DNA from: an uncultured Paracoccaceae bacterium | GTDB lineage: Bacteria > Pseudomonadota > Alphaproteobacteria > Rhodobacterales > Rhodobacteraceae | Direction: 5' to 3' | Length of the DNA: 64,000 nucleotides | NCBI GenBank assembly: GCA_905182105.1 | Contig: CAJJAR010000008.1 | Span: 1-64,000 of the forward strand | In this document: positions 49,219 to 58,192 of the stretch, one piece after another | Position numbering within the stretch: the first letter of the stretch is position 1 | Layout of the letters: each line of letters starts with the position of its first letter | Program-made: the position numbers and the translations under genes | Notes under the pieces: generated by a model | Database searches by the model: none | What the model was told of the DNA's origin: nothing | What the model saw: only the letters and a program-made list of their open reading frames with translations

Positions 49219-50150
49219 TTGCGTTTGGCCTCAATCGCATCCCAAATTTTTCCCGCGATGTTTACGCCGTCAAAACGCTCCAATTCTTGGATGCCGGTTG
49301 GGGAGGTCACGTTGATCTCTGTCAGGTATTCCCCGATCACGTCGATGCCTACAAACACTTGACCCTTTTCTTTCAAAAGCGGGCCAATGCGTGCGCAAAT
49401 TTCTAGGTCGCGATCGGTCAGTCCTACCTTCTCAGGGCGGCCACCCACGTGCATGTTAGAACGGGTTTCACCTGTGGCTGGGACGCGGTTGATCGCGCCA
49501 ACACATTCGCCGTCCACAAGGATCACGCGTTTGTCACCCTTGGACACTGCGGGCAAGAATTTTTGCACAATTAATGGTTCACGGGAAAACCCTGTGAACA
49601 TTTCAAATAGACTGCTGAGGTTGCGATCTTCTTTGTTCAGAAGGAAAACACCCGCGCCGCCGTTGCCATACAGCGGCTTCACAATCACATCGCCATGTTT
49701 GTCTTTGAATGCTTTAATAGTGTCCAAATCGCGCGACACCGTTGTTGGTGGCGTCAGATCTGGGAAGTCTAAAACCATCAATTTCTCAGGGTAATTGCGC
49801 ACCCAAAACGGGTCATTCACAACCAAAGTTCCCGGGGCCAAACGGTCCAGCAGATGGGTCGAGGTGATGTAGTGCATGTCAAACGGCGGATCCTGACGCA
49901 GCCAAACAACGTCGAAATCAGCCAAGTCAACTTCGCGCATTGGACCCAATTCAACGTGGTCTCCCTGAACCCGTTTTACGGTAAAGTCATGGCCGCGCGC
50001 TGTAATGCACCCCTCTTGATAAGCCAGATAATCTGGCCCGTAAAAGAACAAGGTATGACCCTGTGCCTGTGCTTCTTCAGCTAGACGAAAGCTGCTGTCG
50101 GCGTTGATATCGACATTGCCGATTGGGTCCATTTGGAATGCAATTTTCAT
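49215..50150 (-). CDS. gshB: glutathione synthase
   Basis: ATP-grasp ligase joining glycine to gamma-glutamylcysteine, the last step of glutathione synthesis. The 311-residue protein has QMDPIGNVDINADSSFRLA at the start, the ATP-grasp loop KPLYGNGGAGVFLL near residue 160, and the C-terminal metal-binding block ITVTSPTG-like NVTSPTGIQELE. Its position after rsmI and yraN matches proteobacterial synteny. Confidence 0.96.
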   Translation of the reverse strand: MKIAFQMDPIGNVDINADSSFRLAEEAQAQGHTLFFYGPDYLAYQEGCITARGHDFTVKRVQGDHVELGPMREVDLADFDVVWLRQDPPFDMHYITSTHLLDRLAPGTLVVNDPFWVRNYPEKLMVLDFPDLTPPTTVSRDLDTIKAFKDKHGDVIVKPLYGNGGAGVFLLNKEDRNLSSLFEMFTGFSREPLIVQKFLPAVSKGDKRVILVDGECVGAINRVPATGETRSNMHVGGRPEKVGLTDRDLEICARIGPLLKEKGQVFVGIDVIGEYLTEINVTSPTGIQELERFDGVNIAGKIWDAIEAKRK

Positions 50151-50210
50151 AGGGCACCTCTAAATACTGTTACCCATTAGATGGCGCAGCTTGCCCTTAG
50201 GTGCAATGGG

Positions 50211-50594
50211 TCAGCCGTGCCCGAATGCGTTTTTGATAATGCGAACTTCGCCCAGTGCATTCACAAGTGCGACATCAAACCAAACATCCGTAAGGGACCG
50301 ATTAGGCATTTGGCCCAAATGTTCCTCTGCGCTGGCATAAAGGCGTTTTATTTGGCGCGGGCTAACGCGCGCTGCTGCGCGGTCAAAATCACTGCTTTGC
50401 TTCACTTCGACAAACACCAATCCATCGCCATCACGTGCGATCAAATCAATCTCACCGCGTTTGCCACGCCAACAGCGCTACGCGATTGGAAAACCACGAC
50501 GTTCGTAATCTGTTGAAACGCGTTCTTCTGCCGATAAGCCCGCGTGATACGACATCGCACCACGATTGCGGTGGGTTTCAGCAGTTGTGTCCAT
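50211..50594 (-). pseudogene. yraN: yraN (UPF0102), single amber codon
   Basis: The frame from ATG 50594 runs 128 codons to the natural stop at 50211 and is interrupted only by TAG at 50478-50480 (codon 39). UPF0102/YraN proteins are Holliday-junction-resolvase-like nuclease-fold proteins. The core GKRGEIDLIARDGDGLVFVEVK is preserved, including the E-I-D-L and E-V-K catalytic-like residues. The stop lies just before that core, so a truncated N-terminal peptide would be useless. Reinitiation at TTG 50444 would give 77 residues. The start ATG overlaps the rsmI stop (TGATG). Recent inactivation, readthrough or a sequencing error are the options. Confidence 0.85.
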
Positions 50595-51454
50595 CAGTCA
50601 TCTTTTCCAATGTTCAACGCCAGTTGATATACCTGTCGGCGTGGTTTGCCATGGGCTTGGGAAACGGCATCAACTGCATCCCGCATCGACATCGTCTCGA
50701 GCGCTTCTCTCAGCACCACGTCTAAATCAACTTCATTAAGAGTCGCTAAATCCCCACGATCGATCAGCAGAACAATCTCGCCCTTAACGTTTCCGGTGCT
50801 GTAAGATTCGGCCAACTCATCCAAGGTTCCGCGTCGCAGTTCCTCAAACTTCTTGGTCAATTCACGGCAAACCACGGCTTTGCGCGTTCCACCCAATATG
50901 TCTGCCGCATCCCTAAGCGTTGCACCAATTCGTTTTGGTGATTCGTAAAATGCCAAGGTCGCGCGGATTCCGGCCAACCCTTCCAACGCTTTACGTCGCG
51001 CATTTGTCGCATTGGGCAAGAATCCTGCAAAGTGGAAGGCATCCGTTGGCAACCCCGCCAAAACCAGCGCGGTCAGCACCGCTGAGGGTCCCGGCGCACA
51101 GGTTTGCATGACGTCTTGGGCCACCGCCGCGCGTGATAATTCAAAACCCGGATCTGCAATTAACGGCATGCCAGCCTCAGAGGCATAAGCCACTGATTTT
51201 CCCTTATTAGTAGCGTCGAGTAACCCAGAGACGACCTTGTCTGCGGAGTGATCGTGCATCGCAATGATGCGCCGTCCATCAAGGGGAACACCGTGAATAT
51301 CCATCAAACGGCGCAGGCTTCTGGTGTCTTCTGCCGCCAGAACATCCGCAGATGCCAACACGTCCAATGCACGCAATGTGATGTCGCGGGCCGTGCCTAT
51401 TGGGACACCCACAAAATATATCCCGGGTGCAAGGGGAACCTTTTGGAAATTCAA
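50594..51454 (-). CDS. rsmI: 16S rRNA (cytidine-1402-2'-O)-methyltransferase
   Basis: RsmI methylates the 2'-OH of C1402 at the ribosomal decoding centre. The 286-residue SAM-dependent enzyme has GIYFVGVPIGTARDITLRAL at the start, AEDTRSLRRLM, SEAGMPLIADPG and the PGPSAVLTALVLAGLP block of tetrapyrrole-methylase-fold enzymes, and YESPKRIGATL. The start is a TTG at 51454 with GGCGGG nine bases upstream; an in-frame stop just before rules out a longer product. It heads the minus-strand operon and is divergent from the LpoA-like gene. Confidence 0.95.
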   Translation of the reverse strand: MNFQKVPLAPGIYFVGVPIGTARDITLRALDVLASADVLAAEDTRSLRRLMDIHGVPLDGRRIIAMHDHSADKVVSGLLDATNKGKSVAYASEAGMPLIADPGFELSRAAVAQDVMQTCAPGPSAVLTALVLAGLPTDAFHFAGFLPNATNARRKALEGLAGIRATLAFYESPKRIGATLRDAADILGGTRKAVVCRELTKKFEELRRGTLDELAESYSTGNVKGEIVLLIDRGDLATLNEVDLDVVLREALETMSMRDAVDAVSQAHGKPRRQVYQLALNIGKDD

Positions 51455-51539
51455 AGCTGGACCCGCCTTTCATGACGTTTATGATTGCATAAAATCACGC
51501 CGCTCGAACAAGCGGCGCACATAGGGAGTATCTGCACCA

Positions 51540-52736
51540 ATGTTCGCGCTTTTCCAATCTGCCCGCAAGTCACTGCGTCAGTTTCGTTTGCCTATTTTGG
51601 CACCTTTCTTCGCAATGGGTCTGGCCGCATGTGACCCGACCACACTTTCAGGCATTGGAAACTCCAGTCTGTCCGTAGATACCAGCAAACCAATCGCCGT
51701 GGCATTATTGGTTCCGCGTGGCTCTGGCTCTGCCAGCGATGACCTGCTGGCCCAAAGCCTTGAGAACGCAGCGCGCCTTGCCATGCGTGATCTGGGTGAC
51801 GTGAAAATTGATCTGCGGGTTTACGGAACTGCAGGCAATGCGCAAACAGCTGCAACCCAAGCCTCCCTAGCGGTGAGCGATGGTGCCCAAATTATCCTTG
51901 GTCCAGTTTACGCAGAGGCGGCCAATGCTGCTGCAGTGGCTGTTGCCGGCCAGAACGTGAATATCTTGTCCTTTTCAAACAACACCACCATCGCTGGTGG
52001 TAATGTTTTTGTCTTAGGTCAAACGTTCCAGAACACTGCGAACTGCATGATCAGTTTCGCAAAGTCCCAAGGCAAAAATCGCATCGTAATTGCACATGCT
52101 AATGACGTTGCTGGTCAATTGGGCCGTAACGCGATCCAATCCGCTATTACCGCCAGTGGCGCGACGTTGGCTGGATCAGTTGATTACCCGTTGTCCCAAG
52201 ATGGCGTTGTGGCCGCGATCCCACGGATCAAAGCAGCCGTCGACAATAGCGGTGCAAACGCGGTCTTTATGACGTCGCCCTCAGCCTCTGCCCTTCCGTT
52301 GCTGACGCAGCTGTTGCCAGAGGCAGGTGTATCACAAGCCACCACGCAATTCATCGGCCTGACGCGTTGGGACATTCCTGCCACAACGCTAGACCTACCT
52401 GGCGTACAAGGTGGTTGGTTCGCCATTCCAGATCCAGCAACAAGTGCGGCCTTCCGCGCGCAATACTCTGCGGCATACGAAGGACGACCACACCCAATTG
52501 GCAGCCTAGCGTTTGACGGTATCGCTGCAATCGGTGCCCTAATCAAAAGTGGCAAAACTGATCCACTTTCTGCAGCTGCAATCACGCAAGGTGCTGGGTT
52601 CAAAGGTGCAAACGGCGTTTTCCGCTTCTTGGCAGATGGCACAAACGAACGTGGCCTTGCCATCGCAACCATCCGCGACAAAAAAGTGGTCGTGATCAAA
52701 AATGCACCATCTGGCTTTAGCGGTGCTGGTTTCTAA
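51540..52736 (+). CDS. LpoA-like lipoprotein, penicillin-binding-protein activator
   Basis: A 398-residue periplasmic-binding-protein-fold lipoprotein. The lipobox is MGLAACDP (Cys near residue 31), after a hydrophobic signal stretch. The mature part contains the type I binding-protein fold with ILGPVYAEAANAAAVAVAG and later TQFIGLTRWDIP. E. coli LpoA activates PBP1A from the outer membrane; this shorter alphaproteobacterial form lacks the N-terminal TPR domain, so the same role is inferred. It is divergent from rsmI, the same linkage as rsmI/lpoA in many genomes, and one base overlaps glnD. Confidence 0.88.
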   Translation: MFALFQSARKSLRQFRLPILAPFFAMGLAACDPTTLSGIGNSSLSVDTSKPIAVALLVPRGSGSASDDLLAQSLENAARLAMRDLGDVKIDLRVYGTAGNAQTAATQASLAVSDGAQIILGPVYAEAANAAAVAVAGQNVNILSFSNNTTIAGGNVFVLGQTFQNTANCMISFAKSQGKNRIVIAHANDVAGQLGRNAIQSAITASGATLAGSVDYPLSQDGVVAAIPRIKAAVDNSGANAVFMTSPSASALPLLTQLLPEAGVSQATTQFIGLTRWDIPATTLDLPGVQGGWFAIPDPATSAAFRAQYSAAYEGRPHPIGSLAFDGIAAIGALIKSGKTDPLSAAAITQGAGFKGANGVFRFLADGTNERGLAIATIRDKKVVVIKNAPSGFSGAGF

Positions 52737-55510
52737 TGCACCTCACTTATGGACGGCCGATTGCGTCGTCCGAAAACAAACCACTGATTTGTGATCCTGA
52801 AGCCATCTTCCATGAAGATGACTTCATTGCTGCGTTTAAGCAGGCCCAAGCCACCAATGAGCCTACAGAAGCACGCAAAGAAATGGTGGGTTGGCTGCGC
52901 GAAGCACAATCCAGTGGTCGCGCCCTAATCGCGCAAGCCTTCCAAGAAAAGCCATTCAACTCCCGGCCGATGACACGCGCCTACACCTACTTGACTGATC
53001 ATTTGGTTTGCGCCGCATTGCACGTTGCAATTACGACACTGGGCGCAGAACCAACCGCCAAAGAACGCCTGTCCGTCATCGCCGTTGGTGGGTATGGACG
53101 CAGGGAAATGGCACCATCTTCTGACGTTGATCTGCTATTTTTAACGCCGCAAAAAGTTACACCTTGGGCCGAAAACGTCATTGAAACCATGCTCTATATA
53201 CTATGGGACCTTAAGCTAAAGGTAGGCCATGCGACCCGCACCATCAGCGACTGCATCCAACTGGGTACAGAAGATTACACCATCTGTACCGCGATGCTTG
53301 AACATCGCTTTGTAGTCGGAGATATTGACCTTGGCGAAGAACTGGATCGCAAGCTGTGGTCTGATCTGTTCAAACCCAGTATGGGCCGCGCGTTTATTCA
53401 GGCAAAACTGGATGAGCGCGACAAACGCCACGAAAAACAGGGCCAACGCTATGTCGTTGAACCCAACGTGAAAGAGGGCAAAGGCGGGCTGCGTGATCTG
53501 CAATCCTTGTTCTGGATCGCGAAATTCATTCACCGCGTTCAAGACGCAGATGACCTTGTTGAAAAGGGCGTCTTCACATCCGAGGAATATGACAGCTTTG
53601 TCGCCGCCAAAAACTTCCTTTGGGCCGTTCGCTCGCACCTACACCTAATCACCAAACGTGCCACCGAACAGCTGACCTTTGATATGCAAGTCATGGTGGC
53701 AGAAGCCATGGAATACAAAGACACGGACGGACGGCGCGGGGTTGAGGTGTTTATGCAGGCTTATTTCCGCCATGCAACCGAGGTGGGTGATTTGACCCGT
53801 ATCTTGCTGTCCAACCTTGAAACGCTGCACATCAAAGACGGTCCCCTTCTTGAGCGGTGGTTCAAGCGCCGCCGCAAAGTCAAAGAAGGTTATCAAGTGG
53901 TAAACAACCGCCTGACCGTGACCGATGAAAAGGTATTTCTGTCAGACAAGTTGAACCTGTTGCGCCTGTTCGAAGAGGCCCTACGCACAGGCATGTTGAT
54001 CCATCCAGACGCAATGCGTTTGGTGAAATCCAACCTTGACCTGATCGATAACGACATGCGCACAACGCCCGAAGCCCAGCGCATCTTCCTTGATCTAATG
54101 CTCAAACACGGCAACCCAGAACGGGCCTTGCGCCGGATGAATGAGTTGGGTGTGCTTGGGGCGTTCATCCCAGAATTTGAAAACATCGTCGCGATGATGC
54201 AGTTCAATATGTATCACTCATACACCGTGGACGAACACACGATCCAATGCATCACCAACCTTGCCCAAATCGAACGCGGCGAATTGGTCGAAGACCTACC
54301 ATTGGTATCCTCCATCCTTGAAAAAGGCGTGAACCGCAAAGTTCTGTATGTTGCGTTGCTGCTGCATGACATCGCCAAAGGGCGGCCTGAAGATCACTCG
54401 ATCTTGGGTGCCCAAATGGTGCGCAAGATCGCACCACGTCTGGGATTGAAACCTGATGAGGTCGATACCGTTGAATGGCTCGTGCGCTATCACTTATTGA
54501 TGTCGGACATGGCGCAAAAACGCGACATTGCTGATCCGCGCACTGTGCGTGATTTTGCCAAGCTGGTAAAAACTGTCAAACGTCTTGATCTACTGTGCGT
54601 TCTTACCGTGTGCGATATTCGCGGCGTTGGCCCGAATACGTGGAACAACTGGAAGGCCGTATTGATCCGCGCCTTGCACAGCCAAACCTTGGATGCGCTA
54701 GAAAACGGGTTGGAAGATCTGAACCGCAATAACCGTGGCAAAGAAGCGAAAAAGAACCTGCGCGTGCAGCTCAAAGACTGGCCGCGCAAAGACCTGCAAA
54801 TCGAAACATCGCGCCATTATGACCCCTATTGGCAGGGTCACCACGTCACTGCCCATATCGTGTTTGCAAACCTTTTGCGCAACATATCTGAAGACGAAAT
54901 TCGGATGGACCTGCACCCTGATATCTATCGCGATGCAACCCGCGCCTGCTTTATCATGGCCGATCACCCTGGGATTTTTGCACGTCTTACTGGGGCGCTC
55001 GCACTTGTCGGGGCCAATGTTGTGGATGCCCGCAGTTACACAACCAAAGACGGTTATGTGGCGGATGCGTTCTGGATCCAAGACAACGATGGCCAACCCT
55101 TTGAAGCATCGAAACTGCCGCGTCTGCGCAAAATGATCCGCAAAACCTTGATGGGTGAAGTGGTAACGCGTGAAGCGATCAAAGACCGCGACAAGATCAA
55201 GAAACGCGAAGGTGCATTCAGGGTGCCCACTCACATCAGCTTTGATAACGATGGGTCAGAAATTTATACAATCATCGAGGTGGACACACGTGACCGTCCG
55301 GGCCTGTTACACGACCTAACACGCACCCTTGCATCTCTCAACGTCTACATCGCCAACGCAGTCATTGCGACCTATGGTGAACAGGCCGTCGACACCTTTT
55401 ACGTCAAGGATATGTTCGGCTTGAAATACCGGTCTTTAGACAAGCAAGCCACGCTTGAGAAAAAGCTGCGCGAAGCGATTACAGAAGGTGCAAAACGCTC
55501 TAACGCGTGA
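52736..55510 (+). CDS. glnD: [protein-PII] uridylyltransferase / uridylyl-removing enzyme
   Basis: GlnD senses glutamine and uridylylates or deuridylylates PII proteins, controlling glutamine synthetase and nitrogen regulation. The 924-residue protein has the nucleotidyltransferase motif GGYGRREMAPSSDVDLLFL near residue 120, an HD hydrolase domain (DEHTIQCITNL, LLHDIAKGRPEDHS) near 500-560, and two C-terminal ACT domains (one at ADHPGIFARLTGAL, one at DTRDRPGLLHDLTRTL). It starts within the TAATG overlap with the LpoA-like gene. All domains are complete. Confidence 0.96.
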   Translation: MHLTYGRPIASSENKPLICDPEAIFHEDDFIAAFKQAQATNEPTEARKEMVGWLREAQSSGRALIAQAFQEKPFNSRPMTRAYTYLTDHLVCAALHVAITTLGAEPTAKERLSVIAVGGYGRREMAPSSDVDLLFLTPQKVTPWAENVIETMLYILWDLKLKVGHATRTISDCIQLGTEDYTICTAMLEHRFVVGDIDLGEELDRKLWSDLFKPSMGRAFIQAKLDERDKRHEKQGQRYVVEPNVKEGKGGLRDLQSLFWIAKFIHRVQDADDLVEKGVFTSEEYDSFVAAKNFLWAVRSHLHLITKRATEQLTFDMQVMVAEAMEYKDTDGRRGVEVFMQAYFRHATEVGDLTRILLSNLETLHIKDGPLLERWFKRRRKVKEGYQVVNNRLTVTDEKVFLSDKLNLLRLFEEALRTGMLIHPDAMRLVKSNLDLIDNDMRTTPEAQRIFLDLMLKHGNPERALRRMNELGVLGAFIPEFENIVAMMQFNMYHSYTVDEHTIQCITNLAQIERGELVEDLPLVSSILEKGVNRKVLYVALLLHDIAKGRPEDHSILGAQMVRKIAPRLGLKPDEVDTVEWLVRYHLLMSDMAQKRDIADPRTVRDFAKLVKTVKRLDLLCVLTVCDIRGVGPNTWNNWKAVLIRALHSQTLDALENGLEDLNRNNRGKEAKKNLRVQLKDWPRKDLQIETSRHYDPYWQGHHVTAHIVFANLLRNISEDEIRMDLHPDIYRDATRACFIMADHPGIFARLTGALALVGANVVDARSYTTKDGYVADAFWIQDNDGQPFEASKLPRLRKMIRKTLMGEVVTREAIKDRDKIKKREGAFRVPTHISFDNDGSEIYTIIEVDTRDRPGLLHDLTRTLASLNVYIANAVIATYGEQAVDTFYVKDMFGLKYRSLDKQATLEKKLREAITEGAKRSNA

Positions 55511-55599
55511 TCGTTTTGAATTCACTGGCTCTGTTTGATTTTCACACTTAGGGTGAAGGGAAATACCATTCCCTTTGCTCTAAAAGTGAGACCGCTACC

Positions 55600-56565
55600 A
55601 TGTCCAAACACGGCTATGAATCAGGACGCCTAGACCTGCCTTTCGTTGGCATTTCAACCTTCGGCAAACGCCCCTACGTTTCTGACTGGACCAAGATCGA
55701 CGCAGACGTTGCTGTCCTTGGGGCTCCATATGATTTCGGAACGCAGTTTCGCGCAGGCGCGCGGTTTGGCCCACGTGCGGTGCGCGAGGCATCCACCCTG
55801 TTCAGCTTTGGCCACGGTGGTGCGTATGACCACGAAGACGACGCAACCTATCTAGGTTCAGACGTGCGCATCGTTGATCTAGGCGACGCCGATATTGTCC
55901 ACACCAACACCGAAAAAAGCCACACCAACATTAAGACAGGCGTAAACGCAATGCTGGATGCTGGGGCATTTCCTGTGACCATCGGGGGCGATCACTCAAT
56001 CAACATTCCGTGCATTGATGCATTCGAGGGGCGTGGCGATATCCACATCCTTCAAATCGACGCCCACCTTGATTTCGTCGACGAACGCCACGGCGTGCGC
56101 AATGGCCACGGCAACCCCATGCGCCGCGCGGCTGAAAAACTATATGTCACAGGATTGACCCAAGTTGGTATTCGCAACGTCTCCTCCACCGCCAAAGAAG
56201 GGTACGAGGATGCGCGCAAAATGGGGTCTGATATTATTTCTGTGCGTCAAATGCGCGATCTTGGAGCGCAAGGTGTTATCGACCGCATTCCCGCAAAGGC
56301 CCGCGTTTATGTCACCCTAGACATCGACGGCTTCTGCCCCTCCATCGCGCCAGGCACAGGGACGCCAAGCCACGGTGGGTTCTTGTATTACGAAGTGCTG
56401 GAGATGCTGCAAGCGGTGGCCAAACGCCATGAAGTTGTCGGGATCGATCTGGTCGAAGTCGCACCAGATTTTGACCACACAGGCGGCACCGCGATACTAG
56501 CGGCGCAAATCCTGCTGAACTTCCTTGGCTTCGTGTTCCACGAACGCAGCCAACAAAAAAGGTAA
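55600..56565 (+). CDS. speB: agmatinase-family ureohydrolase
   Basis: A binuclear-manganese ureohydrolase of 321 residues. Metal ligands are visible in GGDHSIN, QIDAHLDFVDE (DAHxD) and TLDIDGFCPSIAPGT (DxD). The sequence is in the agmatinase group, but close relatives hydrolyse 4-guanidinobutyrate or other guanidino acids. An alcohol dehydrogenase gene follows three bases downstream, so the pair may degrade a guanidino compound to urea plus an amine or acid. No regulator is adjacent. The annotation speB is by family only. Confidence 0.85.
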   Translation: MSKHGYESGRLDLPFVGISTFGKRPYVSDWTKIDADVAVLGAPYDFGTQFRAGARFGPRAVREASTLFSFGHGGAYDHEDDATYLGSDVRIVDLGDADIVHTNTEKSHTNIKTGVNAMLDAGAFPVTIGGDHSINIPCIDAFEGRGDIHILQIDAHLDFVDERHGVRNGHGNPMRRAAEKLYVTGLTQVGIRNVSSTAKEGYEDARKMGSDIISVRQMRDLGAQGVIDRIPAKARVYVTLDIDGFCPSIAPGTGTPSHGGFLYYEVLEMLQAVAKRHEVVGIDLVEVAPDFDHTGGTAILAAQILLNFLGFVFHERSQQKR

Positions 56566-56568
56566 CCC

Positions 56569-57726
56569 ATGCACAATCTCACCAGCATTCAATCCCCCCG
56601 CATCATCCGCATCGGAGGCGGCGTCGCATCAAAAACAGGCGAGGTCCTCCAGCAATTGGGTCTTACAAAACCGCTGATCGTGACCGACACAAACCTCATA
56701 AAAATTGGACACGTCAAAACCCTGACTGACATCCTCAAGGCCGACAACATCACGCCATACATCTTCGATGGGGTGTTAGAGGACCCAACCGACACCTGCG
56801 TCACTGATGGGCTCAAAGCATTGAACGCAGGAAACTTTGATTGCATTATCGGGTTCGGTGGCGGCAGCCCAATGGACACAGCTAAAGCGATCTCGTTCAT
56901 GGCGGTAAACGAAGGGCACGTGCGCGACTACAAGGCACCGACGCAGATCGACAAATGCGGCTTACCCATAATACTGATCCCAACCACAGGCGGCACAGGC
57001 AGCGAACTGACACGCTGGTGCGTGATCACAGACACCAAACATCCCGAAAAATACAATCTCTCCGGTCTCGCTTGCGTGGCCACTGCTGCCCTCATCGATT
57101 GGACTTTCACCACGACCAAACCCGCAAGGATTACCGCAGACACAGCTGTGGACAGCCTCACTCACGCGATCGAGGCCTACGTAAGCAAACGTGCGCATCC
57201 CTACACTGACGCTTTCGCCCTTTCAGCAATGCCATTGATAGCCAACAACGTCCGTGCCGCCTACGCCGATCCCGAAAATGGACCAGCGCGCGCAGCTTTG
57301 ATGCTAGCCGCCTCTCAGGCTGGAATGGCATTCTCCAACGCGTCTGTGGCCCTTGTCCACGGAATGAGCCGGCCGATTGGCGCACACTTTCACGTTGCCC
57401 ACGGGCTATCGAATGCAATGCTATTGCCCGCAATCACAGCCTTCTCAGTGAGCCATGCCCCAAGCCGCTATGCACAAGTGGCACGTGTTATGAAATGGGC
57501 GACGGACACCGACACAGACGAAACCGCATGCGCCAAATTGGTCGAGGGCTTAACGCAATTGAACGCGGATCTTGAAGTGCCGACACCTCGCAACCTTGGA
57601 CACAACAAAGATGACAAAATGTTCGCACTCATGTCAGCCCAAGCGTTGACATCAGGGTCTCCACAAAACAATCCACGTGTGCCAACCGTCGATGAAATCA
57701 TCCAGCTTTATGACGAGATTTGGTAG
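56569..57726 (+). CDS. iron-containing alcohol dehydrogenase
   Basis: A group III (Fe-ADH) enzyme of 385 residues. It has the NAD-binding signature GFGGGSPMDTAKAISF near residue 100, TGGTGSE near 145, and metal ligands in the LVHGMSRPIGAHFHVAHGLSNAMLLP block (Asp 200 region plus His residues). Substrates in this family include ethanol, 1,3-propanediol, 4-hydroxybutyrate and methylglyoxal-derived alcohols. Tight coupling to the ureohydrolase gene suggests a semialdehyde or hydroxyacid step in one catabolic pathway; that is inference. Confidence 0.88.
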   Translation: MHNLTSIQSPRIIRIGGGVASKTGEVLQQLGLTKPLIVTDTNLIKIGHVKTLTDILKADNITPYIFDGVLEDPTDTCVTDGLKALNAGNFDCIIGFGGGSPMDTAKAISFMAVNEGHVRDYKAPTQIDKCGLPIILIPTTGGTGSELTRWCVITDTKHPEKYNLSGLACVATAALIDWTFTTTKPARITADTAVDSLTHAIEAYVSKRAHPYTDAFALSAMPLIANNVRAAYADPENGPARAALMLAASQAGMAFSNASVALVHGMSRPIGAHFHVAHGLSNAMLLPAITAFSVSHAPSRYAQVARVMKWATDTDTDETACAKLVEGLTQLNADLEVPTPRNLGHNKDDKMFALMSAQALTSGSPQNNPRVPTVDEIIQLYDEIW

Positions 57727-57884
57727 TTAGCAGCCAGGCCAGTGATCGGACCAATTGTCCGAGTTCCACCAACGATCCTGGCTTGCAAAAATCTAACTAA
57801 AAACTGTTCGACATCATTGTCACTACGCCCGCAGTGTTGGTCATAATTGTATACTATTTTGTCGGCTTTCCGGTGGGTATTTCA

Positions 57885-57898
57885 ATACCTTAAGGTAT
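57885..57898. promoter_or_regulatory. 14-bp palindrome in murJ upstream spacer
   Basis: ATACCTTAAGGTAT is a perfect palindrome in an AT-rich spacer, about 295 bases before murJ. It has the size of a dimeric regulator site. Confidence 0.35.
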
Positions 57899-58024
57899 AA
57901 AGAATTGGTCAAATTAACTCTTTTTCCGGTAGTTTTTGACAATTATACGAAACTGCACAGTTCACGTGTTGAAATGTACAGTTTGCCCAAGACACATCTC
58001 ATTTGATACTTTTTGACGTCGTTA

Positions 58025-58036
58025 AAGTGTACACTT
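58025..58036. promoter_or_regulatory. 12-bp palindrome in murJ upstream spacer
   Basis: AAGTGTACACTT is a perfect palindrome right after a TTGACG hexamer (58013-58018 region), so a protein bound here would cover a potential promoter. TGTACA-containing half sites (ATGTACAGTT) also occur about 50 bases upstream. Confidence 0.35.
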
Positions 58037-58192
58037 AGGCACCCAAAATACACAATTTTCCCCACAAATGCTGCACGATGGGTCACCGATCTATTACCAC
58101 ACCTCACTTAACAATACGCGCGCTACCCTTGTCAGCCCCCTATCCAACCCGTTAGTCACTGTCTTAATCACCCATATGAGGCCAACAATTCC

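Larger units (their letters stand above)
57727..58192. other. AT-rich spacer upstream of murJ
   Basis: About 465 bases with no open frame that looks coding. It is clearly more AT-rich than its surroundings. It contains two perfect palindromes (listed separately) and several TTGAC and TATAC-like promoter fragments. The murJ start lies at its right end. It probably holds the murJ promoter and unknown regulatory sites. Confidence 0.5.
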
